From assembly GCA_033557465.1 (NCBI GenBank), contig CM066039.1, forward strand, positions 402,461,440-402,525,439: a DNA stretch of 64,000 bases, read 5' to 3'. Below, piece by piece: positions 1 to 10,442 of this stretch; the stretch's first letter is position 1; each line of letters starts with the position of its first letter. The notes beneath the pieces are model-generated. The model saw only the letters and a list, made by a program, of their open reading frames with translations. It ran no database searches and was not told the origin of the DNA. This DNA is from Ichthyophis bannanicus. Lineage: Eukaryota > Chordata > Amphibia > Gymnophiona > Ichthyophiidae. A program made the translations under genes and the position numbers.

Positions 1-978
1 AAGCACTTTGTGAATACTCTGGGTGCTGAGGCGAGTCTGAAAGGGAGGACTCTGTACTGATAGTGATTTCCCTGAAAGACACAATTTAACTTTGTTACTA
101 TATTTATCTTATTTTATTGAGTTTTATTTTAACACAGTTGTCTTCTTTGTTGATTGTTATGTGTTCTAATTACCCACTAAGAAGTGCAACAATTTAGCAG
201 GATATAAATCACATAAAATAAAATGTATTTAAATGAATATGTCACCAGTCTGTATCTGGATATCTCCTACATTGTCCTTGTGTCTCTCTAGCAATTATCA
301 CCAATTTCTCTTTCTAACACTTAATTCAACCCCATTCAATCTCTTTCAATATCCCCGCCCTGTCCCGCCCCGCCCCACTTTGCAAACTCCTCATGTGTGC
401 CTTGTCCCCATGATCAGTAATTCTCTCAATCTAGCTCCCTTCCCTCTCAGCAAATCCTGCTCATCCTTGCCAGTCTTTTACTTGTTACATCTCTACTCCA
501 GTTGCAAGCAGCTCTTCTTCAGGCTGGTGAAGCTGCCTACTTTTCCCTTTGGCCCAGGAGGACCGATGAAACTCTCTTCTCTTTGATCCATGCAGGCCAA
601 TAACACTGCCTCTTCACTTTGGCCTGCAGGGGCCAATGATGCAGTCGCCATAGATTTTTATCTTTATCACGATGCTTGACAGACAGCCCATCAGGGTCAT
701 CTGGGTGGTTTACAACAGTAAAAATGTTTAAAAGAGTCACATTTTCACCTTCAGTGAGTCACAAGTGGCTCATAAGTTTACAATTGGCCACCCCTGGGAT
801 CTAGCAATTGTAGGTGGTAACCCTTTGACATAGTAATGCAATAATGCTGTTAGCAAATTTAGATCAGTTGCACATAAAGCTCTCCGATTGGCTGAGCAGC
901 AGATAAACAAATATACACATATATATGGCCACACAATCAGGTGTCCAATGTGGTTACCCAAAGATGAAAATAGTTTAC
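1..978. other. Intron-like sequence, no gene recognised
   Basis: No coding domain or recognisable repeat family could be read here. The sequence includes a C-rich stretch around 350-375 and a short TATA-rich tract around 905-925. Given the exon at 979-1170 on the minus strand, this is most simply the intron downstream of that exon. No second exon of the same gene was found in it by eye. Confidence 0.4.
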
Positions 979-1170
979 TTTGGAAAGTGCGTTAGGATGA
1001 GTGTTCGCTTCTCAGGCACAAGCTTGTCCTTCTCCACACGAAACTTCTCCAGTAGCTGCCTGCGTGTGACCGAAAAGATGGACTTCAGGAGACTGCGGCC
1101 AAAGACGTGTGTTGTCTCATAACGTGGGAGGCTGTCACAGCTCTGTGGGACATGACAGTAACACAGCCAC
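979..1170 (-). CDS. KAT2A: Internal exon of KAT2A/GCN5 histone acetyltransferase
   Basis: The minus strand encodes 63 complete residues bracketed by split codons, starting WLCYCHVPQ and ending LILTHFP plus two bases of a Lys codon. An AG acceptor (positions 1172-1171) precedes the exon and a GT donor (978-977, gtaaac) follows it. This matches the N-terminal PCAF-homology region of GCN5/PCAF acetyltransferases, nuclear coactivators in SAGA/ATAC complexes, upstream of the acetyltransferase and bromodomain. From family knowledge, residues such as CHVPQS, ETTHVFGRSLL and LLEKFRVEKDK fit KAT2A rather than its paralogue KAT2B. The exon is 192 bp, in phase and stop-free. Splice signals and non-coding flanks argue against a processed pseudogene. 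Neighbouring exons were not seen, so the adjoining introns must be long; the upstream one would cover the rest of this window. Confidence 0.87.
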
Positions 1171-1800
1171 CTGTACAAAGCCAATGCAGTCACTTTTAGA
1201 TATTCTAAGAAACTTTTGTTGAGAAACACAGTGGTTAGTCCTCACAGAAGAGCTATTCATCCACAGGCAGAGAGAAAATTCAACTTCTACATAATTGGAA
1301 TGATCTATTTGCTACTCCTTAACTGCACCAGAAGTTAACTGTGCATGTGGATTAGGCCTTATTTGCCCTCATTCTGCGTTTTCAGGTTTTGTTTATACTG
1401 TCCTTATATGCCTGACTGTTCCTAGTGATACAAAAAAATCATAAAGAACCTGCTTCAGAAATATGAAATAAAATTATTCATTATATATAAAATGAGTGCT
1501 AATGCCTAGTGAGAGACCTGTAGTATGTATTATACACCATTCAGAAATAGCATACACAAGGCCATGTTCTTCAGGCATGAGACTTGAAAGCGTGCAGGCA
1601 CCATGTCCCTTTAGAAGGCACTGAGCTAAAAAGAAACAAGACCACCATAACAGCAGCACATGACAGGAACAAGGGGCATCATTTTCAGTAGAGACAGTCA
1701 CTGTGTTTAAATTAATACATATGTTCAGCAGGGTGAATACATACGTATAGTGTGGAGACCATTTAACTGGCATAAACTAAATGTATAGCTAACACATATA
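1171..1800. other. Intron-like sequence, nothing recognised
   Basis: AT-rich sequence upstream (on the minus strand) of the KAT2A exon. I see no domain, terminal repeat or SINE signature until 1801. Confidence 0.4.
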
Positions 1801-2074
1801 GAGGGAGGAGTGGCCTAGTGGTTAGGACACCGTACCTCAGGCCAGAGGGCCAGGGGTTCAAGTCCCACCTGGGGACAGCAATCTCAGGCCGGAGGGACTG
1901 GGGTTTCTAGTCCTATAGGCACTTCTTGTGGCCTTGGGCAAGCTACTTAACCCTCCGTTGCCTCAGGTACACATTATGTAATCACTACACAGTACCTGTT
2001 TGTAGTGATTACATAATGTAAACCACTTTGATTGAAGGATAAGGCGGTATAGAAAACTGGTTAAATAAATACAG
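1801..2074 (+). mobile_element. tRNA-derived SINE with L2-type 3' tail
   Basis: The head has a Pol III box A-like tract (tggcctagtggttagg, from 1811) and a box B-like tract (ggggttcaagtcc, from 1853). It is followed by the 'cttgggcaagctacttaaccctc' type body and a tail of the form 'aaaccactttgatt...aaggcggtat...aaataaataca'. The tail resembles L2-clade LINE 3' ends, so this SINE was probably mobilised by an L2 partner. The same family recurs at 19973-20256 and, inverted, at 31615-31895. Confidence 0.85.
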
Positions 2075-2730
2075 TCTGAATATCACTGCTATATGGATAA
2101 TCTTTGATTGCCACCCTTACTTCATTATAAGGCCTATTAGGACCATTAGACATATTTTCAATCCAATACTGCAAATACACGGATACGAACAGGTGCAGAA
2201 TGGAAGGCTTAATTTTGACACTAAAGGCTTCCCCATAAGAGGAATGCCAGAGCTGAATGCTTCCATCACAATTATAGAGCTAAGTACCAGATAATACACA
2301 AAAGAGGGATGGACAGCAATGTTCCCCCTATTTTTTTCCAGGTAAAGGCAGATTATAGCAGAATGAGAGAGAATGGGCGAGGGCATGGTGAAGAGAAAAA
2401 AAAGAGAGATTGGGTGAAGGCATGTGTCAGCTTTGGGAATCTTGTGTCTTTATATTTCACACAGTTTGCATGCTTTGCTTTGCATACAGTCTGGCTTCTT
2501 GGGATTTTCAGTTCAGTTTTAGCATATTTCTGTTTCTTATATAAAAGATTTGTTACACCGCTATTTGAGTTTTGCAAAATAGCAGCTTACATCAGTCAAA
2601 ATACAGCAATCACTATCACAGCAGACTCAATTTGTTTCACATAAGGGAGGGATGAGTAGAACAACAATTTTTACCTTTAACAAGCACAACTGAGAAACAC
2701 TAGGGTGAAAGAGTGCAGACCAGATCAATG
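2075..2730. other. Intron-like sequence, nothing recognised
   Basis: Mostly AT-rich sequence with a purine-rich patch around 2380-2410. No domain or repeat structure is visible. It ends where the family B DIRS terminus begins at 2731. Confidence 0.35.
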
Positions 2731-2764
2731 AGGTGACATTTTGCTTACCAGATAATGTCCTTTC

Positions 2765-2893
2765 CTAGACCAGTACAGACAAGTGGGTTGTATTCCTCTA
2801 CCAGCAGATATGAATACAAAGGAAACTTCCACAGTCTTCTTTATGACACCATCATGCCATATCAGCCAGAACCTCTAGAGAGCCTTCAGTAAT
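2765..2893 (+). repeat. Left inverted terminal repeat of DIRS family B
   Basis: This stretch is an imperfect reverse complement of 21475-21606; both contain, for example, 'acaagtgggttgt' and 'atgccatatcagccaga' in opposite orientation. A 34-base extension, 2731-2764, lies outside the shared repeat and begins aggtgacatt. This is the usual asymmetry of DIRS ends. Confidence 0.8.
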
Positions 2894-3069
2894 ACTCATA
2901 TCAAAGCATATGGTGAGGAACCTCATAACCTCAGTGAAGGTAACTAGGTTCTACAGAATAATCATAACTATGTACAAGATCAGCTTCAACAGAAGGCTTG
3001 TAAGAAAGCTATGAGCCCACAGGGTCAACCACAGAGAATAGCAAACCAAGCAGTTATCCAGGGCGGGTC

Positions 3070-3162
3070 CTGGACTGGTCTATCAGGAAAGGAAAGGACA
3101 GGACATTATCTGGTAAGTAAAATGTCACCTTCAATATCGTCTTGCTAGACCAGTCAAGCAGG
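3070..3162 (+). repeat. Internal complementary region of DIRS family B
   Basis: The first half (3070-3130) is complementary to the left terminus and ends aatgtcacct. The second half (from 3131, tcaatat...ctagaccagt) is complementary to the right terminus near 21600-21616. In the DIRS-1 model this region templates joining of the ends into a circle. Here it supports placing the termini at 2731 and about 21616. Confidence 0.75.
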
Positions 3163-3229
3163 ACATACCAAAACTATGCCATCACTGGGCAGAAAGATGA
3201 CATGGCAGCTTTCAGGACCTCTAAACCAA

Positions 3230-4110
3230 AGACCATATCTACCCAAACATGGACATCCAAGCAGTAGTGCTTGACAAAAATGGAAAGTGATGCCCACATT
3301 ACTGCCCAACAAATGTCAGAGGGCTACCAATTGCCACAACACCCACGAGGGCACTTGCACCCGGAGTGGCCTGCATGCGCGCACCCGAGTGGCCTACACA
3401 CACAAACCCTCCCAAACTGGCTGGTTCCACAACAGATATGCAGATGCAATCACCTCATTGATTCAGCACCCCAAAGTAGATGTAGCAGCTGTGTCACCTT
3501 TACATGGTCCCACAAACAGCTGAAAGAGATGGTCTGACTTGTAAAAGGAGTTAGTAATCTTCAAGTACTACTCTCCAGACATCCACCAGGCTAAGGTCTT
3601 TGTCCTTCTCTTGGCACTACTCCTTAGAAAACAGACGGCAGACAGATTACCTGATTCACATGGAAGGCAAAAACCACCTTGGGCAAGAAGGGACAAGCCG
3701 AATGCACACAGCCTCCTCAGAGAACGATAAGTAAGGATCGCCAAACATAACGCGACCAGAAAGACAATCTTGAGGGTCAGATATTTAAGTGCAGCCTGCT
3801 TCAAGGGCTCAGAAATCAAGGCCTGGAGCACCAGGTAGAGATCCCATGGAAGAACAATTGAACACGGAGGGGACACAGATGGTGTACTCGCTGGAGAAAA
3901 CAGACACCAGGATGAGAGTCAATGGACTGCCCTACCACTAGCCCCCTGAAGCAGGAAAGGGCCGCCACCCAGGGAAATAAGAGAAAGACCTTTGTCCAGA
4001 TTCTCCTGAACAAAGACAGGCAAGATTGGCAAGTCTGGTGTATCAGTTCTAGCCTGACAAAGACAGCATCAATTCTCAAAAATACACCAGACGTATACAT
4101 AGGCAATGCT
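3230..4110 (-). pseudogene. Tyrosine recombinase of DIRS family B, decayed
   Basis: The minus strand around 3730-3850 reads WDLYLVLQAL...LKYLTLKIVFLVAL, the segment that precedes the first catalytic Arg in DIRS recombinases. The SARR-type motif is degraded. Around 3240-3320, with frame adjustment, it resembles the end of the domain (FVKHYCLDV), which contains the nucleophilic Tyr. Multiple stops and frameshifts break it, so it cannot encode a working enzyme. A2 (38366-39754) and D (47813-48820) are intact references for the same family of proteins. Confidence 0.7.
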
Positions 4111-4589
4111 AGTAGATCCTCGCCTAGCTTTGAGGAGCATGGAACCTACAGCAGGAGATAAGTCCTTCCAAGCTAAGTTGCACCACTCAAGAGTCAAGCT
4201 ATAAGTGAGAAGCGAGCCGGGTCATCCAGGTTCTTGATGTAATAGCCCTCGGGCTAGTGCCAGTCGCAGAGGAGGATCCTGCAGAAGCCTTATCGGGTCC
4301 TTGAACCACAACTTCTATGCTCAATCCAGTGCTATCAGGATCACCCAGCTCGGATGACGCTTTATGTATCAAAGCACACGACCGACTAGCAACCATGGAG
4401 GAAACATGTATAGCAAGCCCCACGTCATAAGGGCTGAACTAGGGCATAGACACCCTTGGAGCCTGTTTATCTGCGGTAACTGAAGCAGCATTCCGCTTTG
4501 GCACTTGACAGAGTCACCATCAGTTCTATCTCAGGACAACTCCAGTGGCACAGAATATGCCAATAGGCCGTTTGGCTCAGTTCCCACTC

Positions 4590-4945
4590 CTCAGAATTGA
4601 GAAAGTTCCAACTGAGGAAGTCTGCCTCCACATTGTCGACCCTGGTGATATGTTGCGCCTATAGAACTAGCAGGTTCCTTTCTGCCCAGGAGAACAGAAG
4701 AGTCATCTCCAGGGCCACTCCAGTATTCTTCGTTTCCCCCTTGCCAACTGATGTATGCCACTGCTATGACATGGTCTGGGTCTACTCTGACAACTTTACC
4801 CTTGACCAGAGTCTGGAAGTGCAGAAGGACCAACTGAATTACCCTTGTCTCAAGGTAGTTGATTGGCCATGCTGACTCGTGGCTGTTCCAATGGCCCTGA
4901 GCTCCACAGCCAAACAGGCTGGCATCTGTCGACAGAAGTCATGAG
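4590..4945 (-). pseudogene. RNase H domain of DIRS family B, decayed
   Basis: The minus strand reads TDASLFGCGAQ near 4930-4900, then INYLETR and later VKGKVVRVDPDHVIAVAYISWQGG in pieces. These match the first Asp, the Glu-containing helix and the second Asp segment of DIRS RNase H (compare TDASQTGWGAH and HTDNQVAM in A2). The TDN Asp-Asn is altered to DPDH. Frameshifts and stops make it non-functional. Its RT partner begins at 19262-19576, beyond the CR1 insertion. Confidence 0.65.
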
Positions 4946-4954
4946 AGATCGTTC

Positions 4955-5163
4955 AATGGCATATAGAAACATAGAAAAATGACGAGAGAAAAAGACCACA
5001 TGGCCTATCTAGTCTGTCCTTGCATAACTACAACAGTCCTCTTTTCTCCTTTAGAGATCCTATGTGTTTGACCCATGCTTTTTTGAATTCAGATACTGTC
5101 CTCATCTCTACCACCTCCACTGGGAGACTATTCCACGGATCCACCACTCTTTCCGTAAAGAAA
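4955..5163 (-). other. CR1 C1 3' end, outer side of the DIRS A1 insertion
   Basis: The minus strand encodes the end of CR1 ORF2 ('VVEMRTVS'-type residues) and the 3' UTR. It finishes in ttctatg-like repeats at 4955-4970. It is continuous in homology with 10443 onward once A1 is removed. A third copy of this stretch lies at 58830-59090 and lacks the DIRS, so it serves as an in-window empty site. Confidence 0.8.
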
Positions 5164-5190
5164 GCACAGTTACTTACCTGTAACAGGTGA

Positions 5191-5349
5191 TCTCTGGGAA
5201 CAGCAGGAATAAGTCTTCACATATGGGTACGTCGGTACCGACGGAGTCTGCGTGGGAACGCTTCCCAGCGTCCAATCAAGAGCTTTTGGAAGCATCCCAA
5301 CACGCCTGTGTGCTGCCTTCCCGCCTTTCCCAACTGCCTCTCCTCAGTT
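5191..5349 (+). repeat. Left inverted terminal repeat of DIRS A1
   Basis: Near-perfect reverse complement of 10281-10441. It contains the 14-bp perfect palindrome CGTCGGTACCGACG at about 5230-5245. The extra 27 bases outside it (5164-5190) include ACTTACCTGTAACAGGT and have no counterpart in the right repeat. Confidence 0.9.
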
Positions 5350-5438
5350 AAGTTTTAAAGCTGAGACAAAGAGAGAAAGAAAGGAAAGGAAAGGAAAGAT
5401 AGATAGAGAGAACTCCTGGGGAGGTGGGTGGGTGGGTT

Positions 5439-5537
5439 GTGAAGACTTATTCCTGCTGTTCCCAGAGATCACCTGTTACAGGTAAGTAACTGTGCTATCT
5501 CCAGGAACAAGCAGGAATGAGTCTTCACATATGGGGA
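5439..5537 (+). repeat. Internal complementary region of DIRS A1
   Basis: Bases 5439-5496 are the reverse complement of the left terminus 5164-5220. Bases 5497-5537 are the reverse complement of the right terminus. The midpoint reads ctgtgct/atctccagg, which is exactly the complement of the right end joined to the left end. Equivalent regions are at 38157-38254, 52227-52324 and 62989-63087. Confidence 0.9.
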
Positions 5538-5639
5538 CTCCCAAGCGGAGATGCCTGGAGTAACCAGCATGTCATAGGTTGGAACATGCTATCTCCCAGA
5601 ACACCAGACATCCTGAGGATGGAGGGTAGTAGTTGAAGA

Positions 5640-7750
5640 AAGAAAAAATGCTGTGGAACGGCTAACCTAACATAGGACTGCAGAGAAGGAGTCCATGTGT
5701 GGATGACTCATCAATGATGCTGCAAGAAGATTGCAATAGAGACCTCCCCTAACAGGATTTCACAGAAGTATGGAGGTTCATGGATCTACTGGGAACCCAG
5801 TAGAGGAACCTTGAAGACCTCACTGTGAAGTGGAGGCAATAAATCTGTAGGAAAAAATAGTGGAGGTCAGAAACCTGAAGGAACAGGTAACCCCATTAGG
5901 AAAAACTGGGGTAGTACAAAAACGGTGGGCCTTCAGAGGAAGGGTTTATGACAAAAACCTACCTCTTTTGGCGGGAGCGTGGCTCACTCTTAGGAGCAAA
6001 AAGAGAAAGGCTAACCGATTTTGACAAACAGGCATAGTCCTTGAGGGAGAAAGGTTATGGGGACCCCTTGTATCCCAAAAAGAGAGGACAAATGCCGGAG
6101 GCGTTAAAGCTTGTGATTAACTGAAGGTCCACAATGTCTCTCCTAACTGGGATAGCTAGGAGAGATATTGAGTATGGAGAGCTTCAGAAGTACCTAAACC
6201 ATTAGGTTATGGCATTAAAATTGTTGACTACCACAGGAGTGGGAGTGTGTGTAGAATCCCAAACCTGCTAGATAGCATAGGTATGGGTAAAAACCCTCTG
6301 TCAGAATTATATAAGTATATGAGAATAGATAGGAAGATAGATATGTATCCACATACTTATCTATCTATAAGAAAATATCTCAACAGATATTGCAGGGCAT
6401 AAAATACACACAAAAAATAATAAGGATATGTAGGCGTAATATGGGTGTCTGCAGTTAGACAGAGATATGCCTACAGTACAGTGATCACATAGGCTATGTG
6501 GAGAGGCAAGATTCATCTAACGACGTGGAACCTACTTGAGAAGACATATAGAGAATCTAGTCCTCCTGGTCATGATCTGCAAGAATGCTAGCTAGTGCAA
6601 AATAACCAGGACTGTTACATGAAAAACCAAGGACAATGTCAATGTGCAGCCAGCAAGTCCCAAGCCCTCCAGGACTCTGGCATGGTAAGTAGACAGAAGA
6701 CGCCTAGAGATGAGATACCATGTTGATCTGCTTAAGGGCAAAGGTATCATGCGTTCTTACCATGAGGACGAGCATATCCCCGATTGGGAATACTATGGAC
6801 CAAAGCAGGGAACTGGCAACTCCTTGAGTCTTCACGTAAGAGAAGGCCTATGTCCTTTATATCAAAAAAGGAGATAGAAAAGAAGGGGGAACCTTCTAGT
6901 CATGGAAGACATGACTGAAAAGCCTTTTCTAACCAGCTAGAATAGCTGTTGGAGAAAAAAAAAACCCCATGCTCTCTAGCAAGGGTCCATAGTGGAAAGC
7001 TTCTCTGTAGATTGCAGAGAGCATGATGCAGGAGAATGAGGGGATAGAACAGGCTGTTAGAGAGTCAGTATCTCTGTCAACTATGCTGCCAAACTCAGGA
7101 AATGAAGATGGCAGAATAGAAGATAGTCTAGAAAGCTTGTAGTGAGATGTCCAAGAGAGATGAAGTACTGACTTGGAACCACTACTAAGACTAGACAGAA
7201 TGTTAGTGGAGGACAATCTGGTTGTTTGTGGACAAGAACCAGTGGACCAAACATTAAAGCTCCTGCATGGGCAGCTGTTAGCAAGACAGCAGAAGAATCT
7301 TACTGTTCAAAAACAGAAAGAACAGACAGAACAGGAGTAGAAACTCTGGGGCAGCTTATCAGACATGTCCAAAGCAAGATTGAAACAGAGGAGGTAACTC
7401 AGAGAAAAACTCCGCACTAGAAAGTGAGAAAACTAGAGAGGCTGAAGAGTAAGACTCCCAGTAAGTAATTCCGCTCTTACAGTGAAGAGAATGGAGCTGA
7501 AGACGACTTACAAAGTAGTAAGTCTATAGAAAGGAAAAGTACATGCTGGCACAGGAACTATCATCTGATAGTGGTTAGACCTCTTTCCCTAGCAGGAAAA
7601 AAAAGAGGAGAAACCTGTGACTTATAGGCATGAACATCCTGACAGCTCATAAAATATAGAAGAAATGGATATCTTTTGGAAAGAGATCCCTGTGTAGGGG
7701 TTAGAATAAAGCGGTGGATTGCCTCCATTGAGAAGAAGCAACTGTAGATT
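5640..7750. other. Non-coding filler inside DIRS A1
   Basis: About 2.1 kb replaces everything that lies between gag and the internal complementary region in A2 and A3. No frame shows RT, RNase H or recombinase motifs. The plus strand is rich in A and G, and I see no terminal repeats that would mark a separate insertion. Its left edge comes about 100 bases after the complementary region and its right edge falls at the gag stop, so the swap covers the complete pol-recombinase block. Confidence 0.65.
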
Positions 7751-10059
7751 CTAACCCCAAAAGTCACAAGCATCCGATGAATGACAGAAACCCTGCAGGT
7801 GCTGGGTTTGCTGAGCCTGGTGAGAGGTTGGAATCTTTAGACCAGGACGATGCTTTCCCTGTTGGGAAACATCTGTATGATGGGCAAGTGATGAATAAAA
7901 CCTTCTTCTCCTGTGGGAAGAAAGTTTGGGAGGACATTTCGTACGTACTGGGACAGAGGAAGGGGTAGAACAACCCTTAGGAACAGGTAAATCAGTGGAC
8001 AACTGAGTAACCTGACGTAAAGACTCCTTGTTGAAAAGATTTTCTCCAGTGCAAGGAGTATGTCCCAGCCTTTGTTGTGCCCATTTGTCCAAGTCTGAAG
8101 CTTGGAGCCAGGCTCTACGTCGTGCCCCTATAGCTATAGCAGAAGTCCTGCTAACAGACCCAAAAGAGTCTAGGGAAGCATGAGAAACAAACCAAGAGAT
8201 ATTCTTGATATGCTTAAGCAGTGAAGAATATTCTGTACTCCTGGAATGTGAAAGGAAAGGAGACAAAAGATATAATTGCTTTGTGACCTCCTTAAGAGAA
8301 AGACTCATAAAATATATATGAGAGAATTCTTGCAGAAAGCATAGATGTCTGGAAGGTTTGACGTCCAAAGTCATTTAGTATTTTAGACTCATGACCTGGC
8401 GGATAGGAAGAGTGCTTTTTCTTACTCTTTACCCGCCTCATTGCTGATTCCACTACTAGGGAATGATGAGGAAGTTGAGTCTTTTGAAACCCTGGAGAGG
8501 GGGGCACCTGATATAACAGATCAGTTGCCCTGGGAGGTGGGGGTACCCGGAAAGGTGTTTCCCACATTCCTAGAAGGAGATTCTGCAAGGAATGATGCAA
8601 AGGAAGCATTATGTTCTCCTTTGCTTTGGTAGAGAAAGAGCCTTGTGCAGGATCATGTCCTGGGATAGGAATGGCAAGGGATCTTGCTAGATCCCGGAGG
8701 AAACTCTGAAAAGAGGGATCCCTAACAGGAATCTCTCTTGGATAGGTTAGATTTAAAGAACTAGCCTGAACATCCACAGAGGTATCCAAATATATAGGAA
8801 ACGAAGATCCTGCACAGTGCAATGTGGAATGCTTAAGGGATGGTTGCTGATACTGGGTATCATGAGCAGCAACCGTCCTTACCACATTGTCCATGCCCGG
8901 TATCGACTCCAAGCTTGGTATAGAATGGAGCGATCCTGTTGAAAAAAGCATGGTAGAAGTTGGCCACGATGCTACTGTGGATACCGGTACCGATGTCAAT
9001 ACCGGTACCGATGTCGGAGTCGAGCCCAACAAAGACATCGGAGTAGTCATCGGGGACAGTGCAATCAGTACCGAGGTGACCGAACCCATCCGGCCACTAT
9101 CCCCGGTACCGAAGTACCGGTATCGATCGATGTCGGTACCAAAGGTTATTGGTACCGAGTCTTCTAGACTAGAGATCGATTCCAAACTTGGCATCGAGGG
9201 CAGAGAGCCTGATAGGCGAAGCATGGAAGGCACCGACCACAAAGGTAATGAGGTCGTCGCCGAGTTCGGTACCGTGTGACACCGGTGAAGGAAGGTCAAC
9301 CAGTGGCAACTCAATCGGCCTCAAAGGAACCGAGAGTTGTGGATTCAAATCATCGGAAATGAGCCTTCGGTACCGCCGAGAGCCGGTACCAAGGCGAGTC
9401 GGTACCCAGTCCTCCAGACTGGAGATCGATTCCAGACTCAGCATCGAAGGAAGCGAGTCTATCAATGCACGTCTGGAGGGTACCGACGGCAGTGGTAGTA
9501 TCAGTGCCGGTACCGATAAAGGAAAGTCAGTCTGGGTTGTATCCACCGGTCCCGAAGGTACCGAGGACGCCAGATGACAATCCCTGGTGAGGAGTGTTTC
9601 ATCCAACACCAGTGCCGATGCTGGGGTACCGGTACCGCTCGAAGCGGATGCCACCACCGGACACGGCTGAGGTATGTTCTGTGAGGGGTGAACCTCAGGA
9701 ACAATCTGAAACCCCTTATTTGCTTTGGAGACCGAAGACTCCCGCCGGGGTTTTGAAGCCAATGGACCCTCAAGGGCAAGGCCGGAGCCGTCTTCATGCT
9801 GTGCATGAGACCTACCACTCGATGACTGGCTAGTCTTAACAGACTGTTTGTGGGTTACCTGATCTTGTGTGGAAGAAGGGGACGGTGCCCCGAAGTTGGA
9901 GGGCAACCGTATATCAAGGGAACCTCGATGTTGAAAACCTCTTCTCACCAAACTGTTGTCAGGACCCAAGCAGGTTAGACACAGACTTTGAGGGTCTAAA
10001 AATAAAGTTGTACCGCCACCGTGTGAACATTTCTTGGAGGAAGTGCCTGGCGGTTCCAT
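7751..10059 (-). pseudogene. DIRS A1 gag-like gene, frameshifted
   Basis: Starts at the ATG at 10059. The N-terminus has a degenerate zinc-binding segment (KKCSHGGGT, then CLTCLGPDN, where a His is expected at the Asn). A long Ser/Pro/Val/Thr-rich middle follows, encoded by a GGTACC-dense stretch (8986-9636). The conserved C-terminal block reads LPHHSLVVESAMRRVKSKKK, then AIAIGARRRAWLQASDL and PCTGENLF, as in the gag of A2 and A3. It is carried in three frames (10059-9169, 9314-8292, 8374-7751), so at least two shifts break it. Gag is thought to be the RNA-binding structural protein of DIRS particles. Confidence 0.75.
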
Positions 10060-10280
10060 GAAGGAAAAAGAGAAGGCCTAAAAGGCCTAAGAGACCGTGG
10101 GACACTATGAAGAAAAAATATCCCGTGGAAAAGGAAAAATTTTTCAAGAAAAGAAAAGAAAACACCGGCGGTACTGGTGGCGTCGGGAAGACAGCCGCGA
10201 CCACAAGAAAACTAAAAAATAAAAACAAGAATTTTCTGTGGTGACAGGAGGACGTCCTGCTGGCTCCGCGGAAAAACGAA

Positions 10281-10442
10281 AACTGAGGAGAGGCAGTTGG
10301 GAAAGGCGGGAAGGCAGCACGCAGGCGTGTTGGGATGCTTCCAAAAGCTCTTGATTGGACGCTGGGAAGCATTCCCGTGCAGACTCCGTCGGTACCGACG
10401 TACCCATATGTGAAGACTCATTCCTGCTTGTTCCTGGAGATA
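10281..10442 (+). repeat. Right inverted terminal repeat of DIRS A1
   Basis: Reverse complement of 5191-5349, ending ttcctggagata at the junction with the CR1. It includes the CGTCGGTACCGACG palindrome near 10388-10401. Confidence 0.88.

Larger units (their letters stand above)
2731..4954 (-). mobile_element. DIRS family B, left part (3' half of coding strand)
   Basis: This is the left end of an old DIRS tyrosine-recombinase retrotransposon coded on the minus strand. In order it holds a terminal repeat, an internal complementary region, a decayed recombinase and a decayed RNase H. It stops abruptly where the CR1 3' end starts at 4955. The complementary right end of the same family is at 19262-21616, so the two pieces are best read as one element split by later insertions and a deletion that removed the RT core. 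Confidence 0.75.
5164..10442 (-). mobile_element. DIRS A1: gag-only, non-autonomous DIRS element
   Basis: A 5.28-kb element with the full family A end structure: inverted repeats 5191-5349 and 10281-10441, and an internal complementary region 5439-5537. It has gag next to the right end but no RT, RNase H, methyltransferase-like or recombinase coding. The space from about 5640 to 7750 is non-coding. It sits in the CR1 C1 3' region, with the empty site visible at about 58890-58905 and no target duplication, as expected for recombinase-mediated integration. The full-length relatives are A2 and A3. Confidence 0.85.

Noticed and set aside
979..1170. KAT2B (PCAF) rather than KAT2A
   Set aside because: Diagnostic residues (CHVPQS, ETTHVFGRSLL, EKFRVEKDK) fit KAT2A better from family knowledge; an alignment would settle it.
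1801..1880. Possible tRNA gene
   Set aside because: Box A and B are present but there is no cloverleaf or 3' end; the body and L2 tail identify a SINE.
8887..9833. Plus-strand open frames rich in Gly, Thr, Asp and Ser
   Set aside because: They are antisense to DIRS A1 gag; openness follows from the GGTACC-rich repeats, and homology to A2 and A3 is on the minus strand.
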